Made by a program: the position numbers and the translations under genes
Notes under the pieces: model-generated
Databases searched by the model: none
Seen by the model: the letters and a program-made list of their open reading frames with translations, nothing else
Told to the model about the DNA's origin: nothing
Shown: piece by piece, positions 11,849-21,742 of the stretch
Layout of the letters: the number at the start of each line of letters is the position of its first letter
How positions within the stretch are numbered: position 1 is the first letter of the stretch
Source: Schoenoplectus triqueter
Taxonomy: Eukaryota; Streptophyta; Magnoliopsida; Poales; Cyperaceae
Direction: 5' to 3'
DNA: 33,920 nucleotides
Assembly: GCA_964058805.1 (NCBI GenBank)
Contig: CAXKVV010000678.1
Location: forward strand, 1-33,920

Positions 11849-12070
11849 GAAGGTGCAGAAAGGTAAACGTCTCAAAACGGAGCTCCTGATGTGCTCGTGA
11901 TGGTCCCAACTGCTCCATATGCTCCATATACCTGAAATAAGACCAAAGTAGAGCAGTAAACAAGAACAAGGCAGAGAAAAAGCCTAAATGCAACTAAAAT
12001 GATGATTTTAGGATGAATATGAGTACATGTCGGGGCAAATAAGTGCATATGAATGCAACGCATCAGGCCT

Positions 12071-12990
12071 AACACATACGATGCTTCGCCAAGATCTTTC
12101 ATGTCAAAATGCTTGAAAAGAAATTTCTTAGTTTCACGCATCATATTTTTATCATTACTGGCAAGCAATATGTCATCGACATATAAAACCAGAAATACAA
12201 ACTTACTCCCACTGAACTTGTGATATATACATTCATCCACCAAGTTAGGCTCAAATTCAAATGAGATAATTACTTGATAAAATTTAAAATATCACTGATG
12301 AGACGCTTGTTTGAGTCCATAGATAGACTTCTTTAATTTACAAATCGTCTATTTCGAGTCATCATACTCATAATTTGGTGGTTGCGACATATAAATACAT
12401 TCATCAATGTCGTTATTGAGAAATGCGGTCTTAACGTCCATCTGATTTAACTAAAGGTCAAAGTATGCCACTAAAGCCATGATAATTCTAAAAGAATATT
12501 TCGTTGACACAAGCAAGAAAATTTTCATAAAGTTAATACCTTCTTTCTGTGTAAATCTCTTAGCAACTAGTCGTGCTTTATATCTTTTCACATTACCTTC
12601 TGAATCCTTTTTTGACTTAAATATCCATTTACAATCAATAGGCTTCACACTTTCAGGTAAAGGGATAATATCCCAGACTTTGTTGTCATACATTAACTTT
12701 ATTTCTTCATCCATAGCTTTGAACCATTTGTGAGAATTCATATTTTCTAAAGCCTGACGGGAAGTGACAGGATCATTCTCCATCATGCCAGTGTTGAATT
12801 TATTTTCTTGAAGGAATACAATATAATCATTAGATATTACGCTTCTTCTCTCTCTAGTAAATCGTCTTAAACGCACTGCTTCTTGAGGTGGTATAAATTC
12901 TTCTTCAACATCAACATTGTCTTGTTTCAGATTTTTTTATATTTATGGAGGTTCATTGACTATAGGTTCATTCACCACAGATGTGGGTTC
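12071..12990 (-). pseudogene. copia pol, N-terminal reverse transcriptase (broken)
   Basis: RVT_2-type RT on the - strand. Recognisable parts are NSHKWFKAMDEEIKLMYDN, NKVWDIIPLPESVKPIDCKW and KRYKARLVAKRFTQKEGINF, then after a stop the MDVKTAFLN stretch, and LYVDDILLASN with the catalytic YVDD encoded at 12172-12183. It ends LGEASYVLG at the solo LTR junction. Breaks: a stop at 12453-12451, and further in-frame stops near 12350 and 12290. The upstream linker contains stops near 12935. The 3' continuation is at 10742-9898. Confidence 0.92.
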
Positions 12991-13984
12991 ATGAACCAAT
13001 GAGTCTCCAAATATCCTTATTATAATTAGTACCGATGTGTGTGCCTCTCGTATAGGAGGATCCTATGATTATTCAAAGATAATTTGATTTGTATTTCCCC
13101 TCTGAACCATAACATCCTCAAAGAACTTAACTATATTTGTCTCAAAAATTATTCTATTAGTGGGATCATAAAATTTATACCCACGGGACCTTTCTGCATA
13201 TTCGATAAAATAACAACTAATAGTCCTTTCATCCAACTTCTTCTCTTGTGGCCTATAAGGCCGAGCTTCAGCTGGACAACCCCAAATTCTAAAATATTGG
13301 AGACTAAGTTTCCGTCAAGTACACAACTCATATGGAGTTTTGTTTGTTGTCTTAGTCGGTACCCGATTCAAAATGTATGTTGTTGTCTTAAGTGCTTCTC
13401 CTCAGAAGTTCAATGGAAGCGAGGTATGAGAAATCATGTTTCGCACCATCTCCATTAATATTTAATTGCGTCTTTCAGCCACACCGTTCATTACGGATGA
13501 ACCCGACATTGTATATTATGGCACAATCTCATTATCCTCTAAGAATTTAGCAAAAGGCCCTGAACGTTGCTCTCTCGAGCCGTCAGAGCGACCGTAATAT
13601 TCACCACCATGATCTGATCTGACGTCTTTAATCCTTTTGTTGAGTTGTAACTCGACTTCAGACTTTAAAAATTTAAATACGTCCAAAGCTTGAGCATTTT
13701 TCTTTAATTAAATATATATAGCCATATCTTGAATAATCGTCAATGAAACTGATAAAATATACATGATCATTCCTAGTTATCGTAGATAATGGTCCGCATA
13801 TGTCCGTATGTATCAGCTCAAGAACATCCGCCATATGATTGGATGTATATTTGTGCATTCTTGTTTGTTCGCCCTTAGCACATTCAATGTACGGACAAAG
13901 GTCCGACATGTTCAAGGGCCGTAGGATTTTACTTTGAACAAAACGTGTAATTCTCTGTTAAGAAATATTACCTAAATGCTTGTG
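12991..13984 (-). pseudogene. copia integrase region (broken)
   Basis: Starts with the GAG-pre-integrase motif (HKHLGNIS; zinc-binding H and downstream C residues in CPYIECAKG), then the integrase core with HTDICGP and FIDDYSRYGYIYLI, which carry the first two catalytic acidic residues. After KEKCS a frameshift at about 13690 moves the frame; the rest of the core, including the GVAERR motif region near 13475, and the C-terminal part to about 13090 follow in the shifted frame. Breaks: stops at 13987-13985 and 13960-13958, the frameshift, and at least four more stops downstream. Non-functional. Confidence 0.88.
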
Positions 13985-15303
13985 TCAAATTACAGCTGAA
14001 TCCTGATGTGTTAATTTTTGTCTAACATTTCGAGTTTCATTATTCAAGATCTCATTATAGGAAGAAATATTATCTAAAACATAAAGATTATCCATAACGG
14101 ATAGAAAACCAGAATCAACTTTATTAGAGTGTCGATACAAACCAAACTTTTCATCTCCAAATGAACAAGAAAAACATAATTTGTCCAACGCGAAAATAGA
14201 AATTAAGTTCTGTCTAAAAGACGGCACAACAAAAGTATCAAACAAATCCAAATATAAACCAATTTTCAAAATTAATCTAAAATGCCATATGACTTCAACT
14301 TCTGTCTTATTGTCATCGCCTACATAGATGTATCTTTCACCATCCCTTGGCTTACGGTAATTTCGGCAACCCTGCATAGACACAGATATGTGAGTGGTTA
14401 CACCTGAATCTATCCACCATGTGTCTATTGGAACTGAAACTGAATTAACTTCTTTACAAACAAGAGAAAAATTATCTTTCTTTGTACACCATACGTGATA
14501 ATTGGTACAATTTTTCTTCACGTGCCCTTCAAATCCACAAAAAAAACATCTTTTCTTTTTCTTATCCGGCTCTGTCTTGATAACCGGTTTCTTGTCCTTA
14601 GTGGGTTTCTTCTGCGAACTTGTAGTTGCAGCATCTGAATTGACTTTACATTTTTGTTTCCCTTTTCCCTTAGATGTGGAAGTAATGTTTGCACTTTCAC
14701 TCTTGTTCGTGTTCAAATGTTTTTCCTCCAGAACACAGTGTGAGATGAGCTCATTGACTGTCCATGATTCCTTCTGATAGTTGTAGCTCACCTTAAACTG
14801 CCCAAAAGAAGTGGGAAGAGAGTTTAAAGACAAATAGACTAACATATCTTCCGATATGTCCAATTTATGTGCCTTCAATTTTAAAGCGGTATTCATAATT
14901 TCAAGGATGTGCTCTTTGACATTACTTCTGTCATTGTACTTCATTATGAAAAATTTGTTTAACAGAATGTCTATTTTAGTCTTCTCATTTCTAATAAACC
15001 TCTACTCAAGTTTCTTAAGATAGTCCAAGGCTATAGTGGAATGAGAAATAGGTCCCCTAAAACTTTCAGGAATGGTCATTTGCATGACCTTAAAACACAG
15101 ACGATTTGACCTCATCCAACATGCATGCGCATTCTGAACATGTTCAGGACTATCTGCATCATGTACAGATGGTTTATACTGTAATGCTATGTTCAGGTCA
15201 AGACACCCAAGAATAATCTCTAAGGTATCTTTACATTCCTTATAATTAGAACCCGTCAGCATCGGAATGTTATTGATGCTGGCAGTAAGATCGGTATTTT
15301 TTG
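13985..15303 (-). pseudogene. copia gag and protease region (broken)
   Basis: On the - strand the gag frame starts around 15303 (KNTDLTASINNIPMLTGSNY). I see no ATG at the expected N-terminus; the nearest in-frame Met is at 15262. The UBN2-like gag core continues through an in-frame TAG at 15004-15002, after which the same frame runs to 13987. The zinc knuckle CFFCGFEGHVKKNC (CX2CX4HX4C intact) lies near 14545-14504. A protease motif, WWIDSGVTTHIS (DSG core), follows near 14420. One premature stop inside gag and the missing start make this a pseudogene, though it is the best preserved part of the element. Confidence 0.92.
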
Positions 15304-16564
15304 CTAAAAAATATATGCAATATAACGAATCAAATATCTGAATTATAATATTAAATCAAAATAAGCCGTATTCCATCAACTAAGTATCCTTGAGTAATAA
15401 ATGTTCTTGAAATCAATTATTATTCTAAGATAATTAGACGTAATAATGATATATAACGGTCCATTTGATGTCAATTAGTCAACCTTCTTTTGGGTCAATC
15501 AACTAATTACACCTAAAATTTATTGACCATTACCTATATATTACTACCATATGTTTACATATAATAAGTGATTGTTGTCTTTCCTTTGGGACAGTCCAAG
15601 AATTAAATATTATATGTATATCTTCCGTATACAAGTCTTGAAAAATAATTAACGCCAATATGAGAGCTTACTTTGGTAAGATAGTATTTTTGTTAATTAT
15701 TTCAAAAAATATATTTTTATCTGAAGCCTTCATAATTATTTAACATTATCTGAATAAATATCTCAAATATGTTGGGTTAACCTAAATATCAATTCATGAG
15801 TTCATGCAATCAATATTGAATAAACAACAACCAACATAATCAATTCATAAGTGAGATAGTATGACCCAAGGCATGATGATCTCTTTCGTAAGAATCCTCT
15901 TCATAAAATCATCATCATGTCCTTAATATAAATCTCTCATTCTTACCAAATTACTATCCTAATAATAAATAAAAATTACACAAGTCCTAAGGATGATACA
16001 TATTTATGTGACATGCAAGCCACCAAAATAAAATTAATTAATGGGCACCTTAGACCGCTTACACTCATCAATCATTCATGCATTACAAGTTTCACATAAG
16101 GTAACAAAGTCATACTATCTCATAATTCTTCTGCAAAAAAAGAGTTAGGCATGCAAATACAAAATGGGCTTCCTAACTGCGGCGGTCCCGCTTACATAAC
16201 CGTCAATTTACATAACCGACAATAATTGATCTTGACATGATTTAAAAATAACCACAGCGGAATATAGTCAGAAATTTGCACTTTCTTAACAGAATCATGA
16301 AATTCGACGAGTTAATCATATATAATTCGGATTACTTTGTTGGCCAATCAGTTTCTAAAATATTTTAATTTTCTAGATTCTGATAAATTGATAAACTTGA
16401 TTTTCGAAACTGATTGCTAATCTTAATTTTAATTCTAACAAATAGATTTAGATATTCCCGAATTATTCATAAACTATTTATTTAAAACAACAGAACCAAT
16501 TAAAAAGTACGAATTTCTGAGAAATTTCCGAATCAGTCATCAGATTAACAGTTCTACTAGAGTA
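15304..16564 (-). other. Long untranslated leader between primer site and gag
   Basis: About 1.26 kb, AT-rich and without a coding frame, longer than the short leader usual for copia elements. It contains a 13-base perfect inverted pair (GAGATAGTATGAC at 15853-15865, its complement at 16109-16121). I see no insertion boundaries that would explain the length. Confidence 0.5.
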
Positions 16565-16579
16565 GGCTCTGATACTAAT
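16565..16579 (-). other. Primer-binding site of the copia element
   Basis: Read on the - strand directly after the LTR: ATTAGTATCAGAGCC. The TATCAGAGCC core matches the 3' end complement of initiator methionine tRNA, standard for plant copia elements. Confidence 0.85.
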
Positions 16580-17273
16580 TGTTAGGATTTCTTTATGGCC
16601 GTGATTCTCTAGTAAACCCCTAATCATAAATTAGGTTACCTTGATCCATGCTGTCGATCTTTCAGAGAGACACAACCCTGTTGATCACTAGACTCCTTTA
16701 GCCTTCCAGCGATCTTTCTCTAATTCGATGGAGCGATTGAGATGACCGACGCAGATAATTTCTTCTCTTCTAGATCTCTATTTAGAGAGAGATAAATCTC
16801 TGTTGGGAAATGAAAGGGTGGCAGAAAATAGAGAAAATGGGAATCATTTCGAAAAACTAACAATATCCTGTATATAATGGGCCATCATATAATTGAGAGT
16901 GGTTATATCTTAGCGGGTCCATATCAAATCCAAAACTCTCTTAACGGGTTCACTGCTTAATCAGAAAATTACATATAATTGTGTTCTTCAGGGACCAATA
17001 GCATAATTATATTATTATCACACTTTATATAATTCAGACCATCACTAAATTATAAAGTCATTAATACGCATTGTACACATTAAATTGTCCACTTCTCATA
17101 ACATATAATAAACCCGATATATAATTTGATCACTTCATTATGGGTATAATTTGACAGTCCATTATATAATTTGATCACTTCATTATGGGTATAATTTGAC
17201 AGTCCATTATATAATATATATTTATTACATATAAGCCCATATATATTATAATTAATAATAATTAATTCCAACA
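16580..17273 (-). repeat. 5' LTR of the copia element (694 bp)
   Basis: Pairs with 8329-8978. Ends TGTTAGG...TTCCAACA on the + strand. The extra 44 bases relative to the partner come from the tandem duplication at 17121-17210. Confidence 0.93.
17121..17210. repeat. 45-bp tandem duplication inside the 5' LTR
   Basis: Two adjacent, apparently identical 45-base copies (17121-17165, 17166-17210). The partner LTR has one copy, so the duplication arose after insertion. Confidence 0.92.
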
Positions 17274-17457
17274 AGTGGAGCTAAGATTTTTGCTTTGGGG
17301 GGCGAGATTGGAGAGACTAGATATTTGTTAGAGAGAAAGAAATATTAAGGGGAGGACCAAACACACAAATTTCTATATTTTTTATAAAATTATACATATT
17401 TTTTGAATATTTTTGAAAAATTGAGGCTCCCTCCGCAGCTCCTGAATCTGTCACTGT
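17274..17457. mobile_element. Remnant of a small hAT-like element, disrupted by the copia insertion
   Basis: The left edge (AGTGGAGCTAAGATTTTT then TTTGGGGGGCGAG) and the inverted right edge (CAGTGACAGATTCAGG read on the - strand, at 17442-17457) resemble the CAGTG-type, GGCGGAGCCAGG-like ends of common plant non-autonomous elements. The true left tip may lie just left of the copia element (GGCGGTGG at 8321-8328). No clear target duplication. Low confidence in the superfamily. Confidence 0.35.
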
Positions 17458-17552
17458 TTGTCCATGAATAGCGGAGTGGTATGGATTCATGATACTTCTG
17501 AATTTTGAGATGGTTTCTGATCAGATGATGTTTTTTTTCCATGAGATACTGA

Positions 17553-17680
17553 ACCATTGGCCTCACAGGTTTTTACATGTCTCTGTTAAGTGACTTATTG
17601 GTTGATCTACTGGCCTCGCAGGTCTCTATTAAGTGACCATTGGCCTCGCTAATCTCTGTTAAGTGACTTATTGGTCATTG
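17553..17680 (+). repeat. Three imperfect copies of a GGCCTCGCAGGTCTCTGTTAAGTGA-like phrase
   Basis: Copies start at about 17558, 17611 and 17642; each ends with TTAAGTGAC, and two are followed by TTATTGGT. Spacing is irregular (about 53 and 31 bases). Function unknown. Confidence 0.6.
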
Positions 17681-18286
17681 TTGGTACGTTTGACTCCTAA
17701 TTGGTTTGGTGTTGTGCACATGACATCTTGTACTTGTATTGCCTTAAAGTTATGATCATCCGTACCCAGCTAATAGAATAATTTATCTTAAATTCCTTTT
17801 TTTTTTCTCTTGGCGCGCAGTCTGTAGGCCTCGTTTCAATGGGACTTAGCAGTGTAAGCTCTAGTAGTGCTTAGCTACATCCAAAATATAGTACAATGCC
17901 CGGTAAGAGAAGGAGAAGGAGATCCCAACTCTCCACTATAACACGGGCCTGATGGTCGTGCATGGTCTGACATCATTCCATTCATCTATCAAAAATCGAA
18001 AGCAAAAAAAAAACAAAATCAACTTAGCAATTCAGGAGCAAAATTTGGATTGTTTGCGTTGCGTGTACTAAGGATATGCAAAGGAATTCCCATATGCTCC
18101 TGCAATACATTTATACACTTGTATAACATAACGTGTTATCGGTTGAATTGCACGAATTTCAGAGACATCCAACAACCAATGATATTGCACTGCGCAGCGA
18201 CCAACAAGGATAGGAATTCCTGTTCTGAAATTCAATTATAGAATCTCTTCCTTTCTGAGATTACGACACCAGCGCATAAATTATAG
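17681..18286. other. Unassigned DNA left of the MULE
   Basis: It includes a T-run, a moderately GC-balanced block (17810-17980) and an open frame at 18050-18241 with several cysteines and no recognisable domain. Nothing here can be supported as a gene. Confidence 0.4.
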
Positions 18287-18521
18287 GGGAAATTGTCAAA
18301 ATGTCACCATAAATTTTTTAATTTGTCAAAATATCATTCTAAAACTAATTCTTGCTTTAATGCCACCACAAACTCAATTTAATTGTCTAAATATCACCCA
18401 TATTATATAAATTATTCAAAATTAACTTATTTTTTAGTAAAGACTAAAATACCCTCCAAATTTTACCTTCCAGGCTCCCACTTTCCCTCCAGCTCCCAAA
18501 TCAGATTACCAGCATATTACC
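18287..18521 (+). repeat. Left TIR of MULE 1
   Basis: Inverted match to 21049-21283. Built from a repeated phrase: the C of (T/C)CA(C/T)(C/T) falls at 18305, 18335, 18364 and 18395, a period of 29-31 bases. Confidence 0.9.
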
Positions 18522-18526
18522 TATAA

Positions 18527-20936
18527 GTATCGGGCTTTTACCGAAGCTACATGACATTCGCGTGTTTGGTAATAGCCTTACCGGGGTATTACCTAAAAAT
18601 TTAGAAAACTACTCTAGACTTTAGAATCTCAAAGTAGATGACAACAAACTAACAAGTCAAATATCACCTCATCTCTGCTCAGGGAACAATCCATTGTCTA
18701 TTGTCATGTTTAATAATGATTTTAGTGATCAAATACCACCATCCCTTGCAAACCGCAATACACTAAACAATATCCAATTGTACAAAAAATGTTTTTCTGG
18801 TGAATTCCCATAAAAAAATTTGTCAATAGCTAATCTTAATGAGATATTGATCCATGACAACGAGTTCAGTGGTACACTCCCTAAAAAGCTAGCGTGAAAC
18901 CTTACTCGGCTTGAAATATATAACAATCATTTCACAGGTGAAATTCCTTCATTTGCTGACCGACTTTAAGTTTTGAAGGCATCAAACAATTCCTTTAATG
19001 GAGAGCTCCCGAGTAACTTGACCGGATTATCAAATTTGCAAGAACCATCACTCAATTCAAACCAAATTAATGGATCACTGCACAATATTCAGGTTTTTAA
19101 ATCTCTTACCATTTTTAATCTTAGTAACAATAAGTTGACAGGCTCAATACCCGATTCAATTGGGTAACTACCTGTGCTGACAACTCTTGATTTATCCAGT
19201 AATAAATTTGCAGGTTCAACTTCAGTTAAAATAAACAACTTAAAACTCAACTTAATCTTTCAGGGCCCGTTTGGTAACACATATTTCTTCTAGAATTAGC
19301 TGGAAGATGAATTATTCCAGAAGAAACTTTCCAAACGCCTCTGAAAAAAGATGGAACTACTATGAAAAAAGGCGGAATATTTTCTTCCACTGAATCGATG
19401 GAAGAGCGTCTATTCCAGAAGAAAGTGCGAATGCTCTCTTTATTCATGACGAAAATGACCCATTTCTTCTCGTTCACGTTTATTTTATTATTTCTCTCCT
19501 CATTGTCATTTGCTTGATCCCATTATTTTCGAGAGAAAAGAGGGAATGGGAAAAATCACAACACCAATTTGTACAACGATTTCTCAACTTCAGCGTTTTC
19601 AGTTTTCACATCTTATCCTCTTTTAGGATTAAGCACGCTCTTCTCTGTCGATTAAGCACCATTTTGACCCTCGCTGAAATTTCTTCGTTGATCTTCTGAA
19701 GCTATTTGAGGTGAGCGAGCTCTCAAATTCAGTTGACCTACATGGCTGAGGTTGAATCAAGGTACAACAGTGAGTTCCTCTTACGAATCTTTGTATCAGC
19801 ACACACTCTGAAGCCTCTATCACATTTCTCCTTACTGTGCATTTTACCTCATTCAATTCCTCTCCATTGAATCGCCTCTCTCCATTTCAGCAATTCCTTC
19901 CTCTCGTACATGACTTGATGTAACTATAAATTTCATCACTATTTCTCTATAAGCTTTTTCATTTTACTCATGGGCATTAAGAAAGACAATCATCACAATC
20001 TTATTTATGTATTAGCGCGAATTCGTCCCTCTCTAACGAGTTTATTTCGCATACTTAAAGGAGTCATCAACACTTGTTGTGAAATTTTAATTCACTAGTT
20101 TGGAGTACTATTTAGGGGGATCAGATGTATTGAATTGGATTCAAAAGTTTGGAGTATTATTGGTTGTTAAAGAAGAATTTCCTAACTGTAGTTTGGAGTA
20201 CTTCAATTCAGCTTGTTGTATTAAATTGGATTCGAAACTTACCAAACTAATTGTTTCTAAACGACAATTAGTATTTACATCAATAAACGATAACTGATAT
20301 TTACATCAAGAATTTTCATCAAGTTTGTTGTCGCTGTATTTATATGTTCAACTTTATTTATACAGAAAGGTCATTTTAGTCACCGAGATCCTTTCAGTAT
20401 TATAAAAATATTTCTTTTCATGATGATTTTCTTCTTCTTTCTAAAAGATGCTACCAAACTTCATCTGAAAATATTGGAATTAAGTGAAAGAAGCTTTCTT
20501 CCAGAATAGTGTTCTTCTGCTCAATTCCGGAAGAAAAGCAATCTACCAAACAGACCCTCAGCAAACCATTTGTTAGGTATGCTACCACATTCTCTCGAGA
20601 GTCAAGCATAGAGCCAAAGTTTTCTATCCAATCCTGGTTTGTGCTCAGACTCTAATTTCCCCTCCAAATTGAATTTACCCATGTGCCATGTGACCATGAG
20701 CAACTCAAATAAACTCTCGCGAGAACTCATAGTTATATTTGCATCATTTGGACTTGCGGTACTAATTGGTATTGGGGTGGTTCAAATTTTGCTATTTCGA
20801 GCACAGAGAAAGAAAAACACCACTGATTATGATGGAACTACATGAAAGTTGACTTCCTTTCACAAGTTTAATTTTAGAGATCAGTACCACATAATTCAAG
20901 GCCTTAAAGAGGAGAAATGTCATTGGTAGCGGTGGT
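18527..20936 (+). pseudogene. Captured LRR receptor-like kinase fragment (LRR-XI/HAESA-like type), broken
   Basis: One frame reads a long series of plant LRRs (LxxLxxLxLxxNxxxGxIP type): for example LHDIRVFGNSLTGVLP, LEIYNNHFTGEIPSF, LKASNNSFNGELPSNL and LTIFNLSNNKLTGSIPDSIG. After the PIF-like insert the same gene continues with SANHLLGMLPHSL, a paired-cysteine cap (NPGLCSDSNFP), a transmembrane helix (LIVIFASFGLAVLIGIGVV), a basic stop-transfer RAQRKK and the juxtamembrane FRDQYHIIQGLKEE. It ends at the glycine-rich P-loop of the kinase after a one-base frameshift. In-frame stops occur at 18622-18624 and at least six further places. Lacks signal peptide, first LRRs and almost all the kinase. 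Closest remembered relatives are LRR-XI kinases such as At5g25930. Confidence 0.88.
19263..20557. mobile_element. PIF/Harbinger-like non-autonomous element nested in the LRR pseudogene
   Basis: 1295 bp. Tips GGGCCCGTTTGGTA and, inverted, GGGTCTGTTTGGTA, with further subterminal inverted similarity (TTCTTCTAGAATT versus TTCTTCCGGAATT). A 3-bp TCA lies on both sides (19260-19262, 20558-20560). The GGGCCTGTTTGGT-type tip and 3-bp duplication fit PIF/Harbinger, although the usual target is TTA/TAA. A hAT reading (8-bp duplication) does not fit the flanks. No transposase seen. It interrupts the captured LRR coding region, so it is younger than the capture. Confidence 0.7.
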
Positions 20937-21085
20937 TCTCACTGGTAATCAGTAGGCAAATAGATTTGAGAGTTGGAGTTTTGAGTTTTGAAAATGAAAT
21001 GAGGAAAACAAAGAGGCGAGGAGAATGAAAGAGACGAGGGTTTTCACTGGTAATCTGCCGGTAAACAGATTTGAGAGCTGGAGGG
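20937..21085 (+). repeat. Subterminal duplication in MULE 1
   Basis: A segment starting TCACTGGTAATC...AGATTTGAGAG.TGGAG appears at about 20938-20978 and again at 21044-21084, 106 bases apart. The second copy is the inner end of the right TIR, so part of the terminus is duplicated inward, next to the captured P-loop. Confidence 0.8.
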
Positions 21086-21283
21086 AAAGTGAAAGACTGG
21101 AAGTAATATTTGGAAGGTATTTTGGTCTTTATTAAAAAATAAATTAATTTTGAATAATTTATATAGTATGGATGGTATTTAGACAATTTTATTGAGTTTG
21201 TGGTGGCATTAAAATGATAATTAGTTTTAAAGTGGTGTTTTAACAAATTAGAATATTTGTGGTGGCATTTTGATAATTTCCTT
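21049..21283 (-). repeat. Right TIR of MULE 1
   Basis: Inverse of 18287-18521 with scattered substitutions; reads GTGGTGGCATTTTGATAATTTCC at its outer end on the + strand, with the last bases at the BTR1 promoter side. Confidence 0.9.
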
Positions 21284-21742
21284 GAATTATATGTTGTTGA
21301 GGGATTGTACTACGAAAATTATAGAGAAAAGAGACGCAGCCGTGCGAGCACAACGCCTCCAAGTCTTAAATCACAAAAGAATAAAAAAAGAGATAAAAAC
21401 GCTTCCACGTCTTCCTATAATATCCTCTCCAGTATGTAAGTTGGATATGGTCATAAATATCAATCATCGTCATGGGTTGTCTGATATTGAATGCAACGAA
21501 CTAAGAGTATTCCATCGACATTTTTGAACTGGAGAGGAACGGGACCGCCGCTCTTCACTTACCTTGCTTCCTTCTAATAGACGACCCGAAAGGCCGAAAC
21601 AACACAGAAACAAAAGAGCTAATGTTGTAGGAGAACCAAAAGCACCAAACAAAAACCTCTCGTCCCCCCTTCCCCTCCTCCATCCACCCCCATTTCACAT
21701 TTCCTCTCCGTTTCCATTTCCTCTCAGTTCCGTTTCGTTTCC
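21284..21742 (+). promoter_or_regulatory. BTR1 promoter region and pyrimidine-rich 5' leader
   Basis: Between the MULE end and the BTR1 start codon. 21650-21742 is strongly C/T-rich (CCCCCCTTCCCCTCCTCC), typical of plant 5' leaders. A minimal uORF (ATG TTG TAG, Met-Leu-stop) lies at 21623-21631 and would be in the leader if transcription starts upstream of it. A TATA-like stretch occurs near 21417-21424. The start site itself cannot be read. Confidence 0.5.

Larger units (their letters stand above)
10748..12065. mobile_element. Solo LTR (1318 bp) inserted in the copia reverse transcriptase
   Basis: Its ends are TGATG...CATCA (TG...CA with 5-bp inverted tips). It is flanked by a perfect 5-bp duplication GGCCT at 10743-10747 and 12066-12070. 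Removing the insert and one GGCCT puts the RT reading frame back in register across the junction, so the boundaries are exact. There is no coding region or internal primer site. The phrase AATCCACAGGGACGG near its left end is common in or next to LTRs of large plant gypsy-type elements, so the parent is probably gypsy-like (inference). Orientation is unresolved: that phrase suggests -, whereas a TATA-like TATAAATA at 11763 reads on +. Confidence 0.85.
8329..17273 (-). mobile_element. Decayed Ty1/copia LTR retrotransposon, with two nested insertions
   Basis: Complete structure on the - strand. The 5' LTR is at 16580-17273 and the 3' LTR at 8329-8978, both with TG...CA ends (TGTTRG...CCTAACA type). 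There is a tRNA-iMet-like primer site at 16565-16579 and a polypurine tract at 8979-8995. The order gag, protease, integrase, RT, RNase H is diagnostic of copia. Flanks GGTGG (8324-8328) and AGTGG (17274-17278) look like a 5-bp target duplication with one change. The span is 8945 bp; removing the MITE and the solo LTR leaves roughly 7.2 kb. Coding is broken by many stops and at least two frameshifts, so the element is dead. The LTRs differ by about 15% in the part I aligned by eye, indicating age. Confidence 0.93.
18287..21283 (+). mobile_element. Mutator-like element with captured LRR receptor kinase gene (Pack-MULE type)
   Basis: Inverted termini of about 235 bp: 18287-18521 and 21049-21283, tips GGGAAATTGTCAAAATG versus AAGGAAATTATCAAAATG. 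Flanks AAATTATAG (18278-18286) and GAATTATAT (21284-21292) agree at 7 of 9 positions, consistent with an aged 9-bp Mutator-type duplication. No transposase is present. The interior is a host LRR receptor kinase fragment (18527-20936), split by a later PIF-like element. The right end stands about 460 bp upstream of the BTR1 start codon. Long TIRs, 9-bp duplication and cellular gene cargo are the defining marks of Pack-MULEs; the superfamily call rests on these. Confidence 0.85.

Noticed and set aside
10748..12065. Complete small retrotransposon (TRIM) instead of a solo LTR
   Set aside because: No internal paired direct repeats, primer site or polypurine tract seen; TG...CA ends with a 5-bp duplication fit a solo LTR better.
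14502..14777. 91-codon open frame antisense to copia gag
   Set aside because: Shadow of the gag frame; Phe/Ser-rich mirror of its Lys-rich segment.
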